The notes: generated by a model from the letters alone, not told the origin. A stretch of DNA of 64,000 nt from Pantoea rwandensis (GCF_002095475.1 NZ_MLFR01000008.1:97409-161408), one strand, 5' to 3'; counted from the first letter of the stretch, positions 19,630 to 29,256 are shown. Made by a program: numbers and translations.

Positions 19630-19735
19630 GCCGGTAAAGGGGGATGAGGAGTAAAGCGTCCGCCGCAGGGAGGCGGCGGCCGAGGCTACAGGGATGTATT
19701 CACGCCGTCTTTACGGAACATCCCCCTTTACTGGC
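19630..19735. repeat. Nested palindromic intergenic element
   Basis: A 17-base arm GCCGGTAAAGGGGGATG (19630-19646) is repeated inverted at 19719-19735 with one mismatch. Inside lie GTAAAG (19651) and CTTTAC (19709) in opposition, and a perfect 7-bp hairpin CCGCCGC-AGGGAG-GCGGCGG (19660-19679). The whole would fold into one long hairpin with a side arm. It sits between the yoaE terminator and the pdeD stop, the usual place for REP/MITE-like units. No open frame. Only one copy was noticed in this window. Confidence 0.75.
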
Positions 19736-19769
19736 TGAAACGCGCCGATCAGAGGTCTGATTTTAACGC

Positions 19770-21332
19770 TCAGGTACTCAAATGCGACTGGTGCTGCTCC
19801 AGCCACACGGGGAAGTCTTCAATCGGCATTGGACGGGCATAATAATAGCCCTGTAAATGATCGACACCCCGTTCACGCAGATAATTGGCTTGTTCCGCAG
19901 TCTCTACCCCTTCAGCCACCAGTGCGATGTTCAAACGCTGCGCCAGAGAGATGACCATATCGGTCACGGTGGCGTTAATGGCATCAGTGCCGATGGCTGC
20001 GGTGAAGATCTTGTCGATTTTCAGCACGTCTGGCTTCAAATCTTTAAGGTAGGCCAGAGAGCTGTGGCCGGTGCCAAAATCATCAATCGCCAAACTGACG
20101 CCAATCTCGTGCAACTGCGACACCACAGACTGATCAATCACGGGTAGCGCGTCACGCTCCGTTAATTCGACGACCAGTTTTGGCAAAGGATTAGCGGGCC
20201 ACCAGATTTCCTGCAAATCCTCTACGATAGCCCGATCGTGGAAATGGCTGGCCGCAACATTAATGGCGATATGGAAAGAAGGGCACTGCGGCAGGTTAGG
20301 CAATTCATCTACCACTTTGGCGAGCACAAAGCGGGTCAGCGGAGCAATGAGGTTTTGACGCTCAGCCAAGGGAATAAATACATCAGGTGCTATCCACCCT
20401 TGGCGAGGGTTGTGCCAACGCAATAGCAGTTCAATACCATCACATTCGCCGCTTTTCGCATTGATCAGCGGCTGGCAATAAACCATGAATTCGTTTGACG
20501 TAATGCCGTAACTGATTTGCCAGCTCAGGCTCATGCGGTTCGCGGTAGCCAGCCAGACAATGTAACCCATCAGTAGGCTCAACAGCACGGCAAGCGGTAG
20601 CTGGGAAGGTAGCGTGTTCAACGCCAGACGCGCTGGAGAAGGTCCATACAAAGTAATGCTAAACGGATATCGCAACGAGGATTGATCGTAAGCCACTTCA
20701 TCTTCCGATGGTACGGTGTGCTCAATCAGAGGATTGCCGTATTCAAGACTTTGACCACCCACGTTGAAAATGGCGCGCTCAACCCATGGCAATTGAGGTT
20801 CCAGCAAATAATTCGTCATCAACTCAACGTTAATGATCTGTAATAATCCATCGCGGTTATCCAGTGACTTCGGCGTCCACAGCAGCAGTACGGGCGATCC
20901 TTTCAACAGATCACCATCGGTTGTTAGCATCATGCGCTGGTTATTGATCGCGAGTTCAGGGTAGGTCTGACTAAATGAGATATCGCGTGGGCCATAAATA
21001 CTGGAACAGTAAATGCTGTCATCCTGTACCAGTAGCACGGTACGAACGGTTTGCAACGCAGCGATTTTCTCAATGAGCGGGTAGCGTACTTGCGCGCAAG
21101 GCACGCCGACCAAGCCAAGAGTGTTATTGGCGGAAACATCAAGCGGGGAGAACATGCGGTCGAACCGTTCAATGGCTCGACTGGCAAAATTTAATGACTG
21201 TTGCTCAATACGCGATTTCTCTTCGATATAGCGAAAAGTTAGCGTGAGAATCAGAACCAGCGCAGCGATCACCAACGCAATAAGCAAGCGCTTACGGCGA
21301 AATTGACCGACAAATTGCTGGGGAATGAGCAT
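19770..21332 (-). CDS. pdeD: CSS-motif EAL-domain cyclic-di-GMP phosphodiesterase PdeD
   Basis: A 520-residue membrane protein. Helix 1 (about 16-34) and helix 2 (about 245-263) bracket a periplasmic CSS sensor domain with C79 and the CSS motif at 109-111, whose cysteines in relatives form a DsbA/DsbB-controlled disulfide. The cytoplasmic EAL domain (about 272-515) has ELL instead of EAL at 301-303, but the other metal and catalytic elements (INVAASHF, VELTER, AIDDFGTGHSS, LKIDK, VAEGVET, QGYYYARP) are intact, so it should hydrolyse c-di-GMP. Same position as E. coli pdeD (yoaD), between sdaA and yoaE. Confidence 0.9.
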   Translation of the reverse strand: MLIPQQFVGQFRRKRLLIALVIAALVLILTLTFRYIEEKSRIEQQSLNFASRAIERFDRMFSPLDVSANNTLGLVGVPCAQVRYPLIEKIAALQTVRTVLLVQDDSIYCSSIYGPRDISFSQTYPELAINNQRMMLTTDGDLLKGSPVLLLWTPKSLDNRDGLLQIINVELMTNYLLEPQLPWVERAIFNVGGQSLEYGNPLIEHTVPSEDEVAYDQSSLRYPFSITLYGPSPARLALNTLPSQLPLAVLLSLLMGYIVWLATANRMSLSWQISYGITSNEFMVYCQPLINAKSGECDGIELLLRWHNPRQGWIAPDVFIPLAERQNLIAPLTRFVLAKVVDELPNLPQCPSFHIAINVAASHFHDRAIVEDLQEIWWPANPLPKLVVELTERDALPVIDQSVVSQLHEIGVSLAIDDFGTGHSSLAYLKDLKPDVLKIDKIFTAAIGTDAINATVTDMVISLAQRLNIALVAEGVETAEQANYLRERGVDHLQGYYYARPMPIEDFPVWLEQHQSHLST

Positions 21333-21433
21333 CAGTAACCACCTTGCAAAACAAAGATTGAAGCCAAATTAACGTGAAGGTTATCGGCATAGAGGCGGCC
21401 AGGTTTAGCGTGCCGGAATAAAAAAAACGGCAC

Positions 21434-21466
21434 TAAAAAACAGCGCGGCCACTAAGGGCCGCGCGC
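21434..21466 (-). terminator. Terminator of sdaA
   Basis: On the minus strand stem GCGCGGCC / GGCCGCGC (6-base loop) is followed closely by TTTTTT, about 85 bases after the sdaA stop. Confidence 0.8.
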
Positions 21467-21550
21467 AAATTAATGTATCTGGTTTACTTACTCTGAGGTA
21501 GAGCGGGATGCATAAATAAATTTAAATGGTGATTTTTTAGGCGTGACAAA

Positions 21551-22915
21551 TTAATCACATTGAACTTTTATTGCCAGCCCACCACGAGAAGTCTCGCGGT
21601 ATTTGGCATTCATGTCTTTGCCGGTTTCGTACATGGTCTCGATGACTTTATCCAGCGATACGCGAGGTTCACTGGTACGGCGCAATGCCATACGCGCGGC
21701 ATTGATGGCCTTCACCGAGGCGATGGCATTACGTTCAATACAGGGAACTTGCACCTGACCGGCAACGGGGTCACAGGTGAGGCCAAGGTTATGCTCCATA
21801 CCGATTTCAGCAGCAACGCAAACCTGCTCCGGACTGGCACCCAGCAGCTCGGCCAGACCCGCAGCGGCCATTGAGCAGGCGACACCCACCTCACCCTGGC
21901 AACCCACTTCCGCACCGGAAATCGAAGCATTCATTTTATACAGCACGCCAATCGCACCCGACGAGAGGAAGTAGCGGATAAAGATCTCTGGCGTCACCGT
22001 CTCGATGAAATGATCGTAATAAGCCAGTACGGCCGGTACGATACCGCAGGCCCCGTTGGTTGGAGCGGTGACAACACGTCCCCCGGCAGCATTCTCTTCA
22101 TTCACCGCCAAGGCAAACATGTTGATCCAGTCGATCACATTCATAGGATCGTTGGAGTGCTTGGTGGACGAAACCAGCAAACGACGCAGCGATGCGGCAC
22201 GACGCGGAACGCGCAGTGGACCCGGTAACACGCCTTCCGTGTTAAGACCGCGATCAATACAGGCCTGCATGGTCTGCCAGACATTGCCAAAATAGTGGTG
22301 AATGTCTTCGCGGCTGTGCAGAGCCAGTTCATTTTTCATCACTAAACCCGACAGAGACAGCCCGGTTTCATGGCAGTGGCTGAGCAACTCTTTAGCAGAG
22401 TTGAACGGGTAAGGGACGGACACTTGATCTAAGACCGACTGGCCAAAGTGTTCTTCATCGACAATGAAGCCGCCACCAATTGAGTAATAGGTTTTTGTCA
22501 GGATCAACAAATCACCCGCGAAGGCGTAGACCGTCATGCCATTTTCATGCAATGAGAGATTCTCACTGCGAAATACCATGCCGCCCTCACGTGGGAAGTC
22601 GACTTCACGTGCACCCTGAGCCAGTAATAGCCGCTCACGCTGTTCAACGTCTTTAATAAAGGCAGGAATACTATCGATATCCACCGTAGCCGGCTCGAAG
22701 CCCGCCAGGCCCATAATAATGGCAATGTCAGTATGGTGACCTTTACCCGTGAGCGACAGTGAGCCATAAACATCCACGCTGACGCGAGTGACGTCCTGCA
22801 GTTTGCCCTGTTCGACCAGCAAATCAACGAACTGCTTGCCCGCTTTCATCGGACCCACGGTATGTGAGCTGGATGGGCCAATGCCCACTTTGAACATGTC
22901 AAAAACACTAATCAC
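21551..22915 (-). CDS. sdaA: L-serine ammonia-lyase (iron-sulfur) SdaA
   Basis: 454 residues, exactly the E. coli SdaA length. Converts L-serine to pyruvate and ammonia with a [4Fe-4S] cluster. The N-terminal beta domain (GIGPSSSHTVGPMKAGKQF) is followed by the catalytic alpha domain with cluster cysteines in GACGIVPAVLAYY, the ACSMAAAGL region and TCDPVAGQVQVPC. The start is GTG 22915 (VISVFDMFK), eight bases after GAGGAG; the in-frame GTG at 22924 is too close to that site. It follows pabB and nudL on the same strand. Confidence 0.96.
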   Translation of the reverse strand: MISVFDMFKVGIGPSSSHTVGPMKAGKQFVDLLVEQGKLQDVTRVSVDVYGSLSLTGKGHHTDIAIIMGLAGFEPATVDIDSIPAFIKDVEQRERLLLAQGAREVDFPREGGMVFRSENLSLHENGMTVYAFAGDLLILTKTYYSIGGGFIVDEEHFGQSVLDQVSVPYPFNSAKELLSHCHETGLSLSGLVMKNELALHSREDIHHYFGNVWQTMQACIDRGLNTEGVLPGPLRVPRRAASLRRLLVSSTKHSNDPMNVIDWINMFALAVNEENAAGGRVVTAPTNGACGIVPAVLAYYDHFIETVTPEIFIRYFLSSGAIGVLYKMNASISGAEVGCQGEVGVACSMAAAGLAELLGASPEQVCVAAEIGMEHNLGLTCDPVAGQVQVPCIERNAIASVKAINAARMALRRTSEPRVSLDKVIETMYETGKDMNAKYRETSRGGLAIKVQCD

Positions 22916-23106
22916 TGGTGACACTCCTCACAGTTCTTTTTTTGTACGGCTGAAGCCGTTTATGCGGCTAATAGTAATCGCCCGCGCGCTGCAATGAGCA
23001 GCTTTTCGCATGAAATAAACTAATTATAAACCACAGAAATAGTTATCCCATTCCACTGTTGTGAAGTGGATCGAATTTATCGAGGATGGGAAACCAGAGC
23101 GGTAAT

Positions 23107-23675
23107 TTAGGGGAGGGCGATTTGTTGACCCAGCGCGCGGATGATACCTGCGGTCATGCCCCAGATAAAGTAATCCTCATACCATGAGAGCCACACCTGA
23201 TGCTGACGGTGACCGCGACGCAATGTTAAACCGCTGTAACGGTTGAGGCGCAGCGCTTCTGCCAGTGGCATCGCAAAGGTGCTTTCCACTTCGTCAGGTT
23301 GATACTCAGTGGTAATCCAGCCGGAATGATACCGACCACGGGGGTCACGGCGAAACCGGTACTGCTGGTGACGGGCGGAAGCACGCCAACGACGTTAACC
23401 TGTTGTGGCTGGATACCCACTTCCTCTTCTGCTTCACGCAGTGCGGTGTGCACCAGGGAATCATCGGTTGTGTCTTGCATGCCGCCGGGAAAGGCCACCT
23501 GACCGGCGTGTTTGCGCAGGTGAGAAGCGCGACGCGTCAGCAGCAAACCGGGTTCTGCCACGGCAATCACGGGTACCAACACCGCCGCACGTCGCCCGCT
23601 GATGACACTTTTCGGTGTGCTCACAGGTGGCTGCATCATGAAACGACTGAGAAATTGATCCAGTGTCAGGCTCAT
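23107..23675 (-). pseudogene. nudL: NudL-type Nudix hydrolase (YeaB), broken by a single-base frameshift
   Basis: Frame 1 (from ATG 23675) encodes the N-terminal three quarters with the Nudix box [20 protein letters not shown]...EEVG and the UPF0035 region; it then runs out of frame into unrelated sequence. The C-terminal part, starting [15 protein letters not shown] and ending ALGQQIALP, is in another frame (to 23107). One extra base, most simply a third G at 23311-23312, joins them into 189 residues against 192 in E. coli. No slippery heptamer is present. The ATG directly follows the pabB stop (TAAATG). The family hydrolyses CoA-like or nucleoside diphosphates; the exact substrate is unproven. 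Confidence 0.88.
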
Positions 23676-25034
23676 TTAGACCTCACCGCTCAGGCTGGGC
23701 AAAATTCGATTAACTTTATGAAAGGTCTCTTGGTATTCGAGTTCAAGCTCGCTATCGGCAACCAGCCCCCCACCTGCGGCGCAATAAAGCTGTTGGTTTT
23801 CTGCAATCAGCGTACGGATGGTGATGCTGGTATCCATACGGCCGCATAAACTCAGGTAGCCGATACTGCCACACCATGCGTTGCGGCGCTGTGGCTCAAG
23901 CTCTTCAATGATTTCCATGGCACGGATTTTAGGCGCCCCGGTAATTGACCCGCCAGGGAAGCAGGCGCGTAGCAGGTCAGTCGCAGACAGATGTTGTGGC
24001 AAACGGGCGCGCACGGTGCTCACCAAATGATGCACAGCTGGGAAAGGCTCGACAACAAAAAGCTCTGGCACGTGAACACTGCCCGGTTCTGCCACGCGGC
24101 CAATGTCATTGCGCAGCAAATCAACGATCATCAGATTCTCAGCACGATCTTTGTCCGCGTTGGCGAGCTTTTCCGCCTGTAATCGGTCGGCCTCAGCATC
24201 GGCGAGGCGCGGCAGGGTGCCTTTGATTGGACGGGTTTCAATCTCGTGCTGTTGCAGTGAAAGGAAACGTTCCGGTGACAGGCTCAGTATTGCGCTTCCC
24301 GGCAAACGAATAAAGGCACTAAACGGCGCACGGTTATCACGATTCAAACGCAAGAACGCCTGCCATTCATCTCCGCGGTAGCTGGCCTTAAACCGCTGCG
24401 CCAGATTCACCTGGTAACAGTCGCCCGCCTGAATGTAGTTTTGTACTGTCTGGAAACGCTCGGCGTACTGCTCGAAGCTGAGATTAGATTGCCAATCGCT
24501 GGTCAGCGCAAAAGTTATAGGCTGCGGTACCGCTTGTGCCTGTAGCCATTGCCAGCGTTGTTCGGCATGAGTGAGTGAAATCAGCGTAAGTTTTTGCAGA
24601 TGGTGGTCGGCAATCAGCGCCCAATCGTAAATCCCCACCGCCATATCCTGCGTTTTGAGATCTTGCTGCGCACGTTGCGGCACGGTCTCAAACCGTCGAC
24701 CCAGGTCGTAACCAAATAAGCCCAGTGCGCCGCCCTGAAAAGGTAAGTCTGCATTAAACGCCGGCTTTATGCCGAGTAAGTCGCACTGCTGTTGCACCAG
24801 CGTCAGTGGGTCTGCGGCAGAAAGTAACACCTTACCATCACTGTCGATCTCGGTGATATCTCCGCGCGTAGTCAGGGTGGCATGCGGGTCGGCGGTCAGT
24901 ATATCAAAGCGATTATCGGCATGATCGGCATCGCCAGAGGTGAGTAGCATCGCCCATGGACGGTGTGCCAAAGCAGAAAAGCGTTGCAGTAACGTATCAG
25001 GCGTATACTTCAGGTTAAGGGTTTGTACGATCAT
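23676..25034 (-). CDS. pabB: Aminodeoxychorismate synthase component I PabB
   Basis: 452 residues (E. coli 453), cytosolic. With PabA it aminates chorismate to 4-amino-4-deoxychorismate in p-aminobenzoate/folate synthesis. The chorismate-binding domain includes the catalytic-lysine motif RPIKGTLPR, DRAENLMIVDLLRNDIGRV, FPGGSITGAPK and the final GGGLVADSELELEYQET segment. The start at 25034 (MIVQTLNLKY) matches the family. Its stop is immediately adjacent to the nudL ATG, so nudL translation is probably coupled. Divergent from yoaH. Confidence 0.97.
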   Translation of the reverse strand: MIVQTLNLKYTPDTLLQRFSALAHRPWAMLLTSGDADHADNRFDILTADPHATLTTRGDITEIDSDGKVLLSAADPLTLVQQQCDLLGIKPAFNADLPFQGGALGLFGYDLGRRFETVPQRAQQDLKTQDMAVGIYDWALIADHHLQKLTLISLTHAEQRWQWLQAQAVPQPITFALTSDWQSNLSFEQYAERFQTVQNYIQAGDCYQVNLAQRFKASYRGDEWQAFLRLNRDNRAPFSAFIRLPGSAILSLSPERFLSLQQHEIETRPIKGTLPRLADAEADRLQAEKLANADKDRAENLMIVDLLRNDIGRVAEPGSVHVPELFVVEPFPAVHHLVSTVRARLPQHLSATDLLRACFPGGSITGAPKIRAMEIIEELEPQRRNAWCGSIGYLSLCGRMDTSITIRTLIAENQQLYCAAGGGLVADSELELEYQETFHKVNRILPSLSGEV

Positions 25035-25144
25035 CGGGCTTATTAATCCAGCAAGCAGGCGCGTAGCCTGGCATATTTTTTTGTCGCTGGCACCTGTTTG
25101 TTCCGCGTGGAATAATGCGCCCCCTTTAGCATCAGGAGCGAATA

Positions 25145-25339
25145 ATGTTTACAGGTCTTCCGGCTTTATCTCATGAGCAGCAGCAGCAGGCTGTTGAGCG
25201 CATTCAGGAATTAATGGCAGGCGGCATGGCGAGTGGTCAGGCGATCGCGCAAGTTGCGCAGGAAATCCGCCAAACCTACAAGGGCGAAGCTATTCGGGCG
25301 ATGTTCGAAGACGATGAAGAAGAAGACGCCGACGAATAA
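25145..25339 (+). CDS. yoaH: Small UPF0181 protein YoaH
   Basis: A 64-residue cytosolic protein matching E. coli YoaH (59): [20 protein letters not shown] at the start, a [16 protein letters not shown] middle and a very acidic C-terminal tail. Function is unknown. AGGAGCG precedes the ATG. It is divergent from pabB and convergent with yoaB, the same arrangement as in E. coli. Confidence 0.92.
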   Translation: MFTGLPALSHEQQQQAVERIQELMAGGMASGQAIAQVAQEIRQTYKGEAIRAMFEDDEEEDADE

Positions 25340-25352
25340 CGCCCGAACGGTT

Positions 25353-25697
25353 TTACAGCGCGGCGATGATTTTGATTTCGACTTTGTACTTCGGATTCAT
25401 CAATCCGGCTTGCACGGTGCAACGCACTGGCGCATTGCCGGGTGAAACCCACGCGTCCCATGCGCGGTTCATCGCGGGGAAATCTGCTTTGTCCACCAGG
25501 AAAATAGTGGCGTCGAGGATCTTACTTTTATCTGATCCGACGCGGGTTAGAATCGCGTCAATTACCGCTAGAGCGTTAGCCGTTTGCGCTTCCGCATCAT
25601 CATCAAGATTTTCCGGTACGCTGGTGTAATACACGGTTTGATCATGCACAACAGCTTCGGACATACGGTGTTCAGGATCGATACGTGTAATGGTCAT
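25353..25697 (-). CDS. yoaB: RidA-like (YjgF/YER057c/UK114) family protein YoaB
   Basis: A 114-residue cytosolic protein of the RidA superfamily, identical in length to E. coli YoaB, ending CTVQAGLMNPKYKVEIK plus IIAAL. RidA itself deaminates reactive enamines and imines; whether YoaB does so is not established. The ATG at 25697 (MTITRIDPE) follows AAGGAG; the frame is open further upstream but unconserved there. Divergent from yoaA. Confidence 0.93.
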   Translation of the reverse strand: MTITRIDPEHRMSEAVVHDQTVYYTSVPENLDDDAEAQTANALAVIDAILTRVGSDKSKILDATIFLVDKADFPAMNRAWDAWVSPGNAPVRCTVQAGLMNPKYKVEIKIIAAL

Positions 25698-25819
25698 GGT
25701 GTTCTCCTTTAATTTCGCTGCGCTAGCCTGCCATATCCCTGGGGGGCTGTCATCTGTTGTGGTCGCCTCATGGGAATCCTGAGATAATGTCAGTGTATTT
25801 AAGCAACCGGTGAGGATGT

Positions 25820-27730
25820 GTGGCAGACGATTTTGCAACTGAAGGCGCGTTGGCGCAGGCGATTCCAGGTTTTAAACCGCGTGCAGCACAGCGCGAGATG
25901 GCGCAAGCCGTCACGGAAGCGGTCAACAATGGCGGAGAGCTGGTGGTAGAAGCGGGAACCGGCACCGGAAAAACCTATGCTTATTTGGCGCCAGCCTTGC
26001 GCGCAAAAAAGAAGGTCATTGTTTCCACCGGTTCTAAAGCGTTGCAGGATCAGCTCTATAACCGCGATCTACCTACCATTGCGCGTGCGCTGAAATTCAG
26101 CGGCAAAACCGCGTTACTTAAAGGACGTTCTAACTATTTATGCCTCGAACGTCTTGAGCAGCAGAACCAAACCGGCGGCGATCTGACCGTGCAAGCGTTG
26201 GGCGATTTAATCAATGTGCGTAGTTGGTCGTCCCAAACGGTGGATGGTGACGTCAGTAGCTGTTCCGGCGTGGCTGAAGACAGCCCGATTTGGCCTTTTG
26301 TCACCAGCACCAACGATAATTGCCTTGGCAGTGATTGCCCACTGTACAAAGATTGTTTCGTGGTGAAAGCGCGTAAAAAGGCGATGGACGCGGATGTGGT
26401 GGTGGTCAACCATCATCTGTTTCTTGCCGATTTGGTGGTGAAAGAGGGCGGATTCGGTGAGCTAATCCCGGAAGCGGATGTAATGATCTTCGATGAAGCC
26501 CATCAGTTACCCGATATTGCCAGCCAATATTTTGGTCAGCAGCTTTCAAGTCGCCAACTACAAGACCTCGCCAAAGACATCATCATTGCCTATCGCACCG
26601 AAGTGCGTGACGTTCAACAGTTGCAGAAATCCGCTGACCGTCTCGCTCAGTGCGCGCAGGATTTCCGTTTAACACTGGGCGAGCCGGGTTTTCGTGGCAA
26701 CCTGCGCGACCTGCTGAGTGATAACAACATCATGCGGATGTTTACGCTGTTAGATGATGCGCTTGAGCTGTGTTATGACGTGATCAAGCTGTCGCTCGGA
26801 CGTTCGGCACTGTTAGATGCGGCATTTGAACGTGCAGCGCTGTATCGCACCCGCTTGAAACGCCTGCGTGCCATTGATGAGCCTGGCTTCAGCTATTGGT
26901 ATGAATGCACCAGCCGCCATTTCACGCTGGCGCTGACGCCACTGTCTGTCGCAGAACGTTTTCGTGAAGTGATGGACAACCGTAAAGCGGCTTGGGTATT
27001 TACCTCCGCCACGCTGGCCGTCAATGAACAGATGAGCCACTTCTCCAGTCGACTCGGTGTTGATAAAGCCACCACGCTTATCCTCGACAGTCCGTTCGAT
27101 TATGCACAGCAAGCGCTGTTGTGTGTGCCACGCAATATGCCAGAACCTAATCAACCCGGCGGGGCACGTCAGTTAGCGCGCATGATGAAACCGCTGATTG
27201 ATGCCAATAAAGGACGCTGTTTCTTCCTGTGTACCTCACACAAGATGATGCGCGAGCTGGCGGCTGAATTCCGTGCTTCCATGACGTTACCCGTGTTGTT
27301 GCAGGGCGAAACCAGTAAGGGACAGCTGCTGAAGCAATTCCTCGATGCAGGTAATGCGTTGTTGGTTGCTACCAGTAGCTTCTGGGAAGGTGTCGATGTA
27401 CGCGGTGATGCGCTGTCGTTGGTGATCATCGATAAGCTGCCATTCACTTCGCCAGAAGATCCGCTGCTAAAAGCGCGCATGGAAGATTGCCGCTTACGTG
27501 GTGGCGATCCCTTCAATGATGTGCAACTACCTGACGCGGTGATTACCCTGAAACAGGGTGTTGGCCGCTTGATTCGTGATACAGAGGACCGCGGTGTATT
27601 AGTGATTTGTGACCAGCGTTTGGTGTCACGACCCTATGGCGGGCTGTTTCTCAACAGTTTACCGCCCACGCCACGTACTCGTGACCTTAACCGCGCGATT
27701 GCATTCGTTCGCCAGGTAGAGAATCACTAA
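25820..27730 (+). CDS. yoaA: DinG/XPD-family iron-sulfur DNA helicase YoaA
   Basis: 636 residues (same as E. coli YoaA). A superfamily 2 ATP-dependent 5'-3' helicase: Walker A EAGTGTGKT near residue 45, iron-sulfur cysteines between about 110 and 180 (YLCLERL, SSCSGV, NCLGSDCPLYKDC), DEAH box IFDEAHQLPD and motif VI QGVGRLIRDTEDRG near the C terminus. In E. coli it works with the polymerase III chi subunit in replication-fork repair. GTG start at 25820 follows GAGG and gives MADDFATEGALAQ, matching the family. Confidence 0.95.
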   Translation: MADDFATEGALAQAIPGFKPRAAQREMAQAVTEAVNNGGELVVEAGTGTGKTYAYLAPALRAKKKVIVSTGSKALQDQLYNRDLPTIARALKFSGKTALLKGRSNYLCLERLEQQNQTGGDLTVQALGDLINVRSWSSQTVDGDVSSCSGVAEDSPIWPFVTSTNDNCLGSDCPLYKDCFVVKARKKAMDADVVVVNHHLFLADLVVKEGGFGELIPEADVMIFDEAHQLPDIASQYFGQQLSSRQLQDLAKDIIIAYRTEVRDVQQLQKSADRLAQCAQDFRLTLGEPGFRGNLRDLLSDNNIMRMFTLLDDALELCYDVIKLSLGRSALLDAAFERAALYRTRLKRLRAIDEPGFSYWYECTSRHFTLALTPLSVAERFREVMDNRKAAWVFTSATLAVNEQMSHFSSRLGVDKATTLILDSPFDYAQQALLCVPRNMPEPNQPGGARQLARMMKPLIDANKGRCFFLCTSHKMMRELAAEFRASMTLPVLLQGETSKGQLLKQFLDAGNALLVATSSFWEGVDVRGDALSLVIIDKLPFTSPEDPLLKARMEDCRLRGGDPFNDVQLPDAVITLKQGVGRLIRDTEDRGVLVICDQRLVSRPYGGLFLNSLPPTPRTRDLNRAIAFVRQVENH

Positions 27731-27781
27731 TTTTGCCTGGCTGTGTTAAGATGCGCGCCATTTTGATTCTCAGAGGTTGTT

Positions 27782-28480
27782 ATGTCTGCCCGAATTTTAG
27801 CCTTGGACACGGCGACAGAAGCCTGTTCTGCCGCTCTGCTCAATCAGCAGCAGATCGATGCACGCTTTGAAATTGCGCCACGCGATCATACCCAACGTAT
27901 ATTGCCACTTGTACAGGATCTGTTGCAGGTGCAGCAGCTGGAACTGACCGCGCTGGATGCGCTGGCATTCGGGCGTGGTCCGGGAAGTTTCACAGGCGTA
28001 CGTATTGGCATTGGTATCGCGCAAGGGCTGGCTCTCGGGGCGAACCTGCCGATGATTGGCGTTTCATCTCTGGCGACCATGGCGCAAGGTGCCTGGCGTC
28101 TGACCGGTGCCACTCGCGTGCTGGCGGCGATTGATGCGCGCATGGGTGAAGTTTACTGGGCTGAATATCAGCGCGATGCTAACGGCGAATGGCAGGGTGC
28201 GGAAACCGAAGCCGTGTTGAAACCGGAAGCGGCAGAGGCACGAATTGCGCTACTGGCCGGCGAATGGGCAACGGTGGGCACGGGCTGGGAAGCGTATCCC
28301 CATCTTCTCAGCTCCGCGAACGCCAAGCTTATTACTACTAACGTGACGCTTCCCGCAGCGGAAGATATGTTGCCGCTGGCACTGAGTGCCTGGCAGCGCG
28401 GCGAATACGTTGCGGTGGAAAATGCCGAGCCAGTTTACCTGCGAAATGAGGTGGCCTGGAAAAAGTTGCCTGGCCGTTAA
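27782..28480 (+). CDS. tsaB: tRNA threonylcarbamoyladenosine synthesis subunit TsaB
   Basis: A 232-residue ASKHA-fold protein (E. coli 231) that scaffolds TsaD and TsaE in making t6A37 in ANN-decoding tRNAs. Typical N-terminal [35 protein letters not shown] and C-terminal [14 protein letters not shown] segments are present. It has no catalytic activity alone. It follows yoaA by 51 bases and precedes the Slp lipoprotein gene, as in E. coli. Confidence 0.96.
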   Translation: MSARILALDTATEACSAALLNQQQIDARFEIAPRDHTQRILPLVQDLLQVQQLELTALDALAFGRGPGSFTGVRIGIGIAQGLALGANLPMIGVSSLATMAQGAWRLTGATRVLAAIDARMGEVYWAEYQRDANGEWQGAETEAVLKPEAAEARIALLAGEWATVGTGWEAYPHLLSSANAKLITTNVTLPAAEDMLPLALSAWQRGEYVAVENAEPVYLRNEVAWKKLPGR

Positions 28481-28539
28481 GCACCACGCAACTAATCGCT
28501 AACTGCCCAGTCTAACTGAGAAATAACAGGAGAAGTGCT

Positions 28540-29135
28540 ATGCCAATAAGTCGTAAAGGGATGTCTGGCGCTCTGTTAGCCTGCGCGTTGCTACTCAGCG
28601 GTTGCGTTTCGGTGCCAGATTCCATTAAAGGAAGCTCTCAACTTCCACAGCAAGATTTATTACGCGTGATGAATGCGCCGCAGCTGTATGTCGGCCAAGA
28701 GTCGCGTTTCGGCGGTAAAGTCGTGAAGGTGACTAATCTCAACGGGTTAACCCGCCTTGAGATTGCCACTCAGCCATTAGATGACAGCGCTCGGCCGCGT
28801 TTGGGTGCCGCATCAGTGGGGCGCATATTCGCCGACATTCGTGGTTTTGTCGATCCAGTCGACCTGAACAATCAATACATCACCGTGTTGGGTAATATCA
28901 AAGGCACCGAAAAGGTGAAATTGGTAAAGCCAGCTACAACTTCGTGGTAGTGGATGTGCGTGGCTATCAACGCTGGCATCTCACGCAGCAGGTAATGACA
29001 CCGCCACAACCGATCGACCCGTGGATTTGGTACGGTCCATCGCGCCGTCACCCCGGTTATTGGGGACCGAATCCTTATTGGGGGATGAACATGAATACCG
29101 GTCCGTCTCAGGTACAAACTATCCTGACTGAGTAA
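28540..29135 (+). pseudogene. yeaY: Slp/YeaY-family outer-membrane lipoprotein gene, single-base frameshift
   Basis: The first frame starts with a lipoprotein signal peptide and lipobox LLLSGC (Cys near residue 22) followed by a Slp domain, then reads into a premature stop at 28948. The remaining conserved part ([16 protein letters not shown] ... DPWIWYG) continues in the -1 frame to 29135. One extra A in the run at 28910-28913 restores a 198-residue protein (E. coli YeaY 193) and reads [14 protein letters not shown] across the joint. The run is too short for classic -1 slippage. Position between tsaB and fadD matches yeaY. Confidence 0.9.
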
Positions 29136-29155
29136 CCCATTATTATTCTATTACG

Positions 29156-29188
29156 GCCCGGCCGCGGCGCTCGCGACCGGGCTTTTTT
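29156..29188 (+). terminator. Terminator after the Slp-family gene
   Basis: Stem GCCCGGCCGCG / CGCGACCGGGC (one C-A mismatch, 5-base loop) followed by TTTTTT. Confidence 0.9.
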
Positions 29189-29256
29189 ATTGGATGCGCA
29201 ACCGATGCGCGAAATTTAGTGATGTGCTTCGCAACCTGAAAATGCTGAGATAAGCA

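Noticed and set aside
28905..28920. Programmed -1 frameshift in the Slp gene
   Set aside because: The site lacks an X-XXY-YYZ heptamer and the orthologue is a single frame; a one-base indel explains it better.
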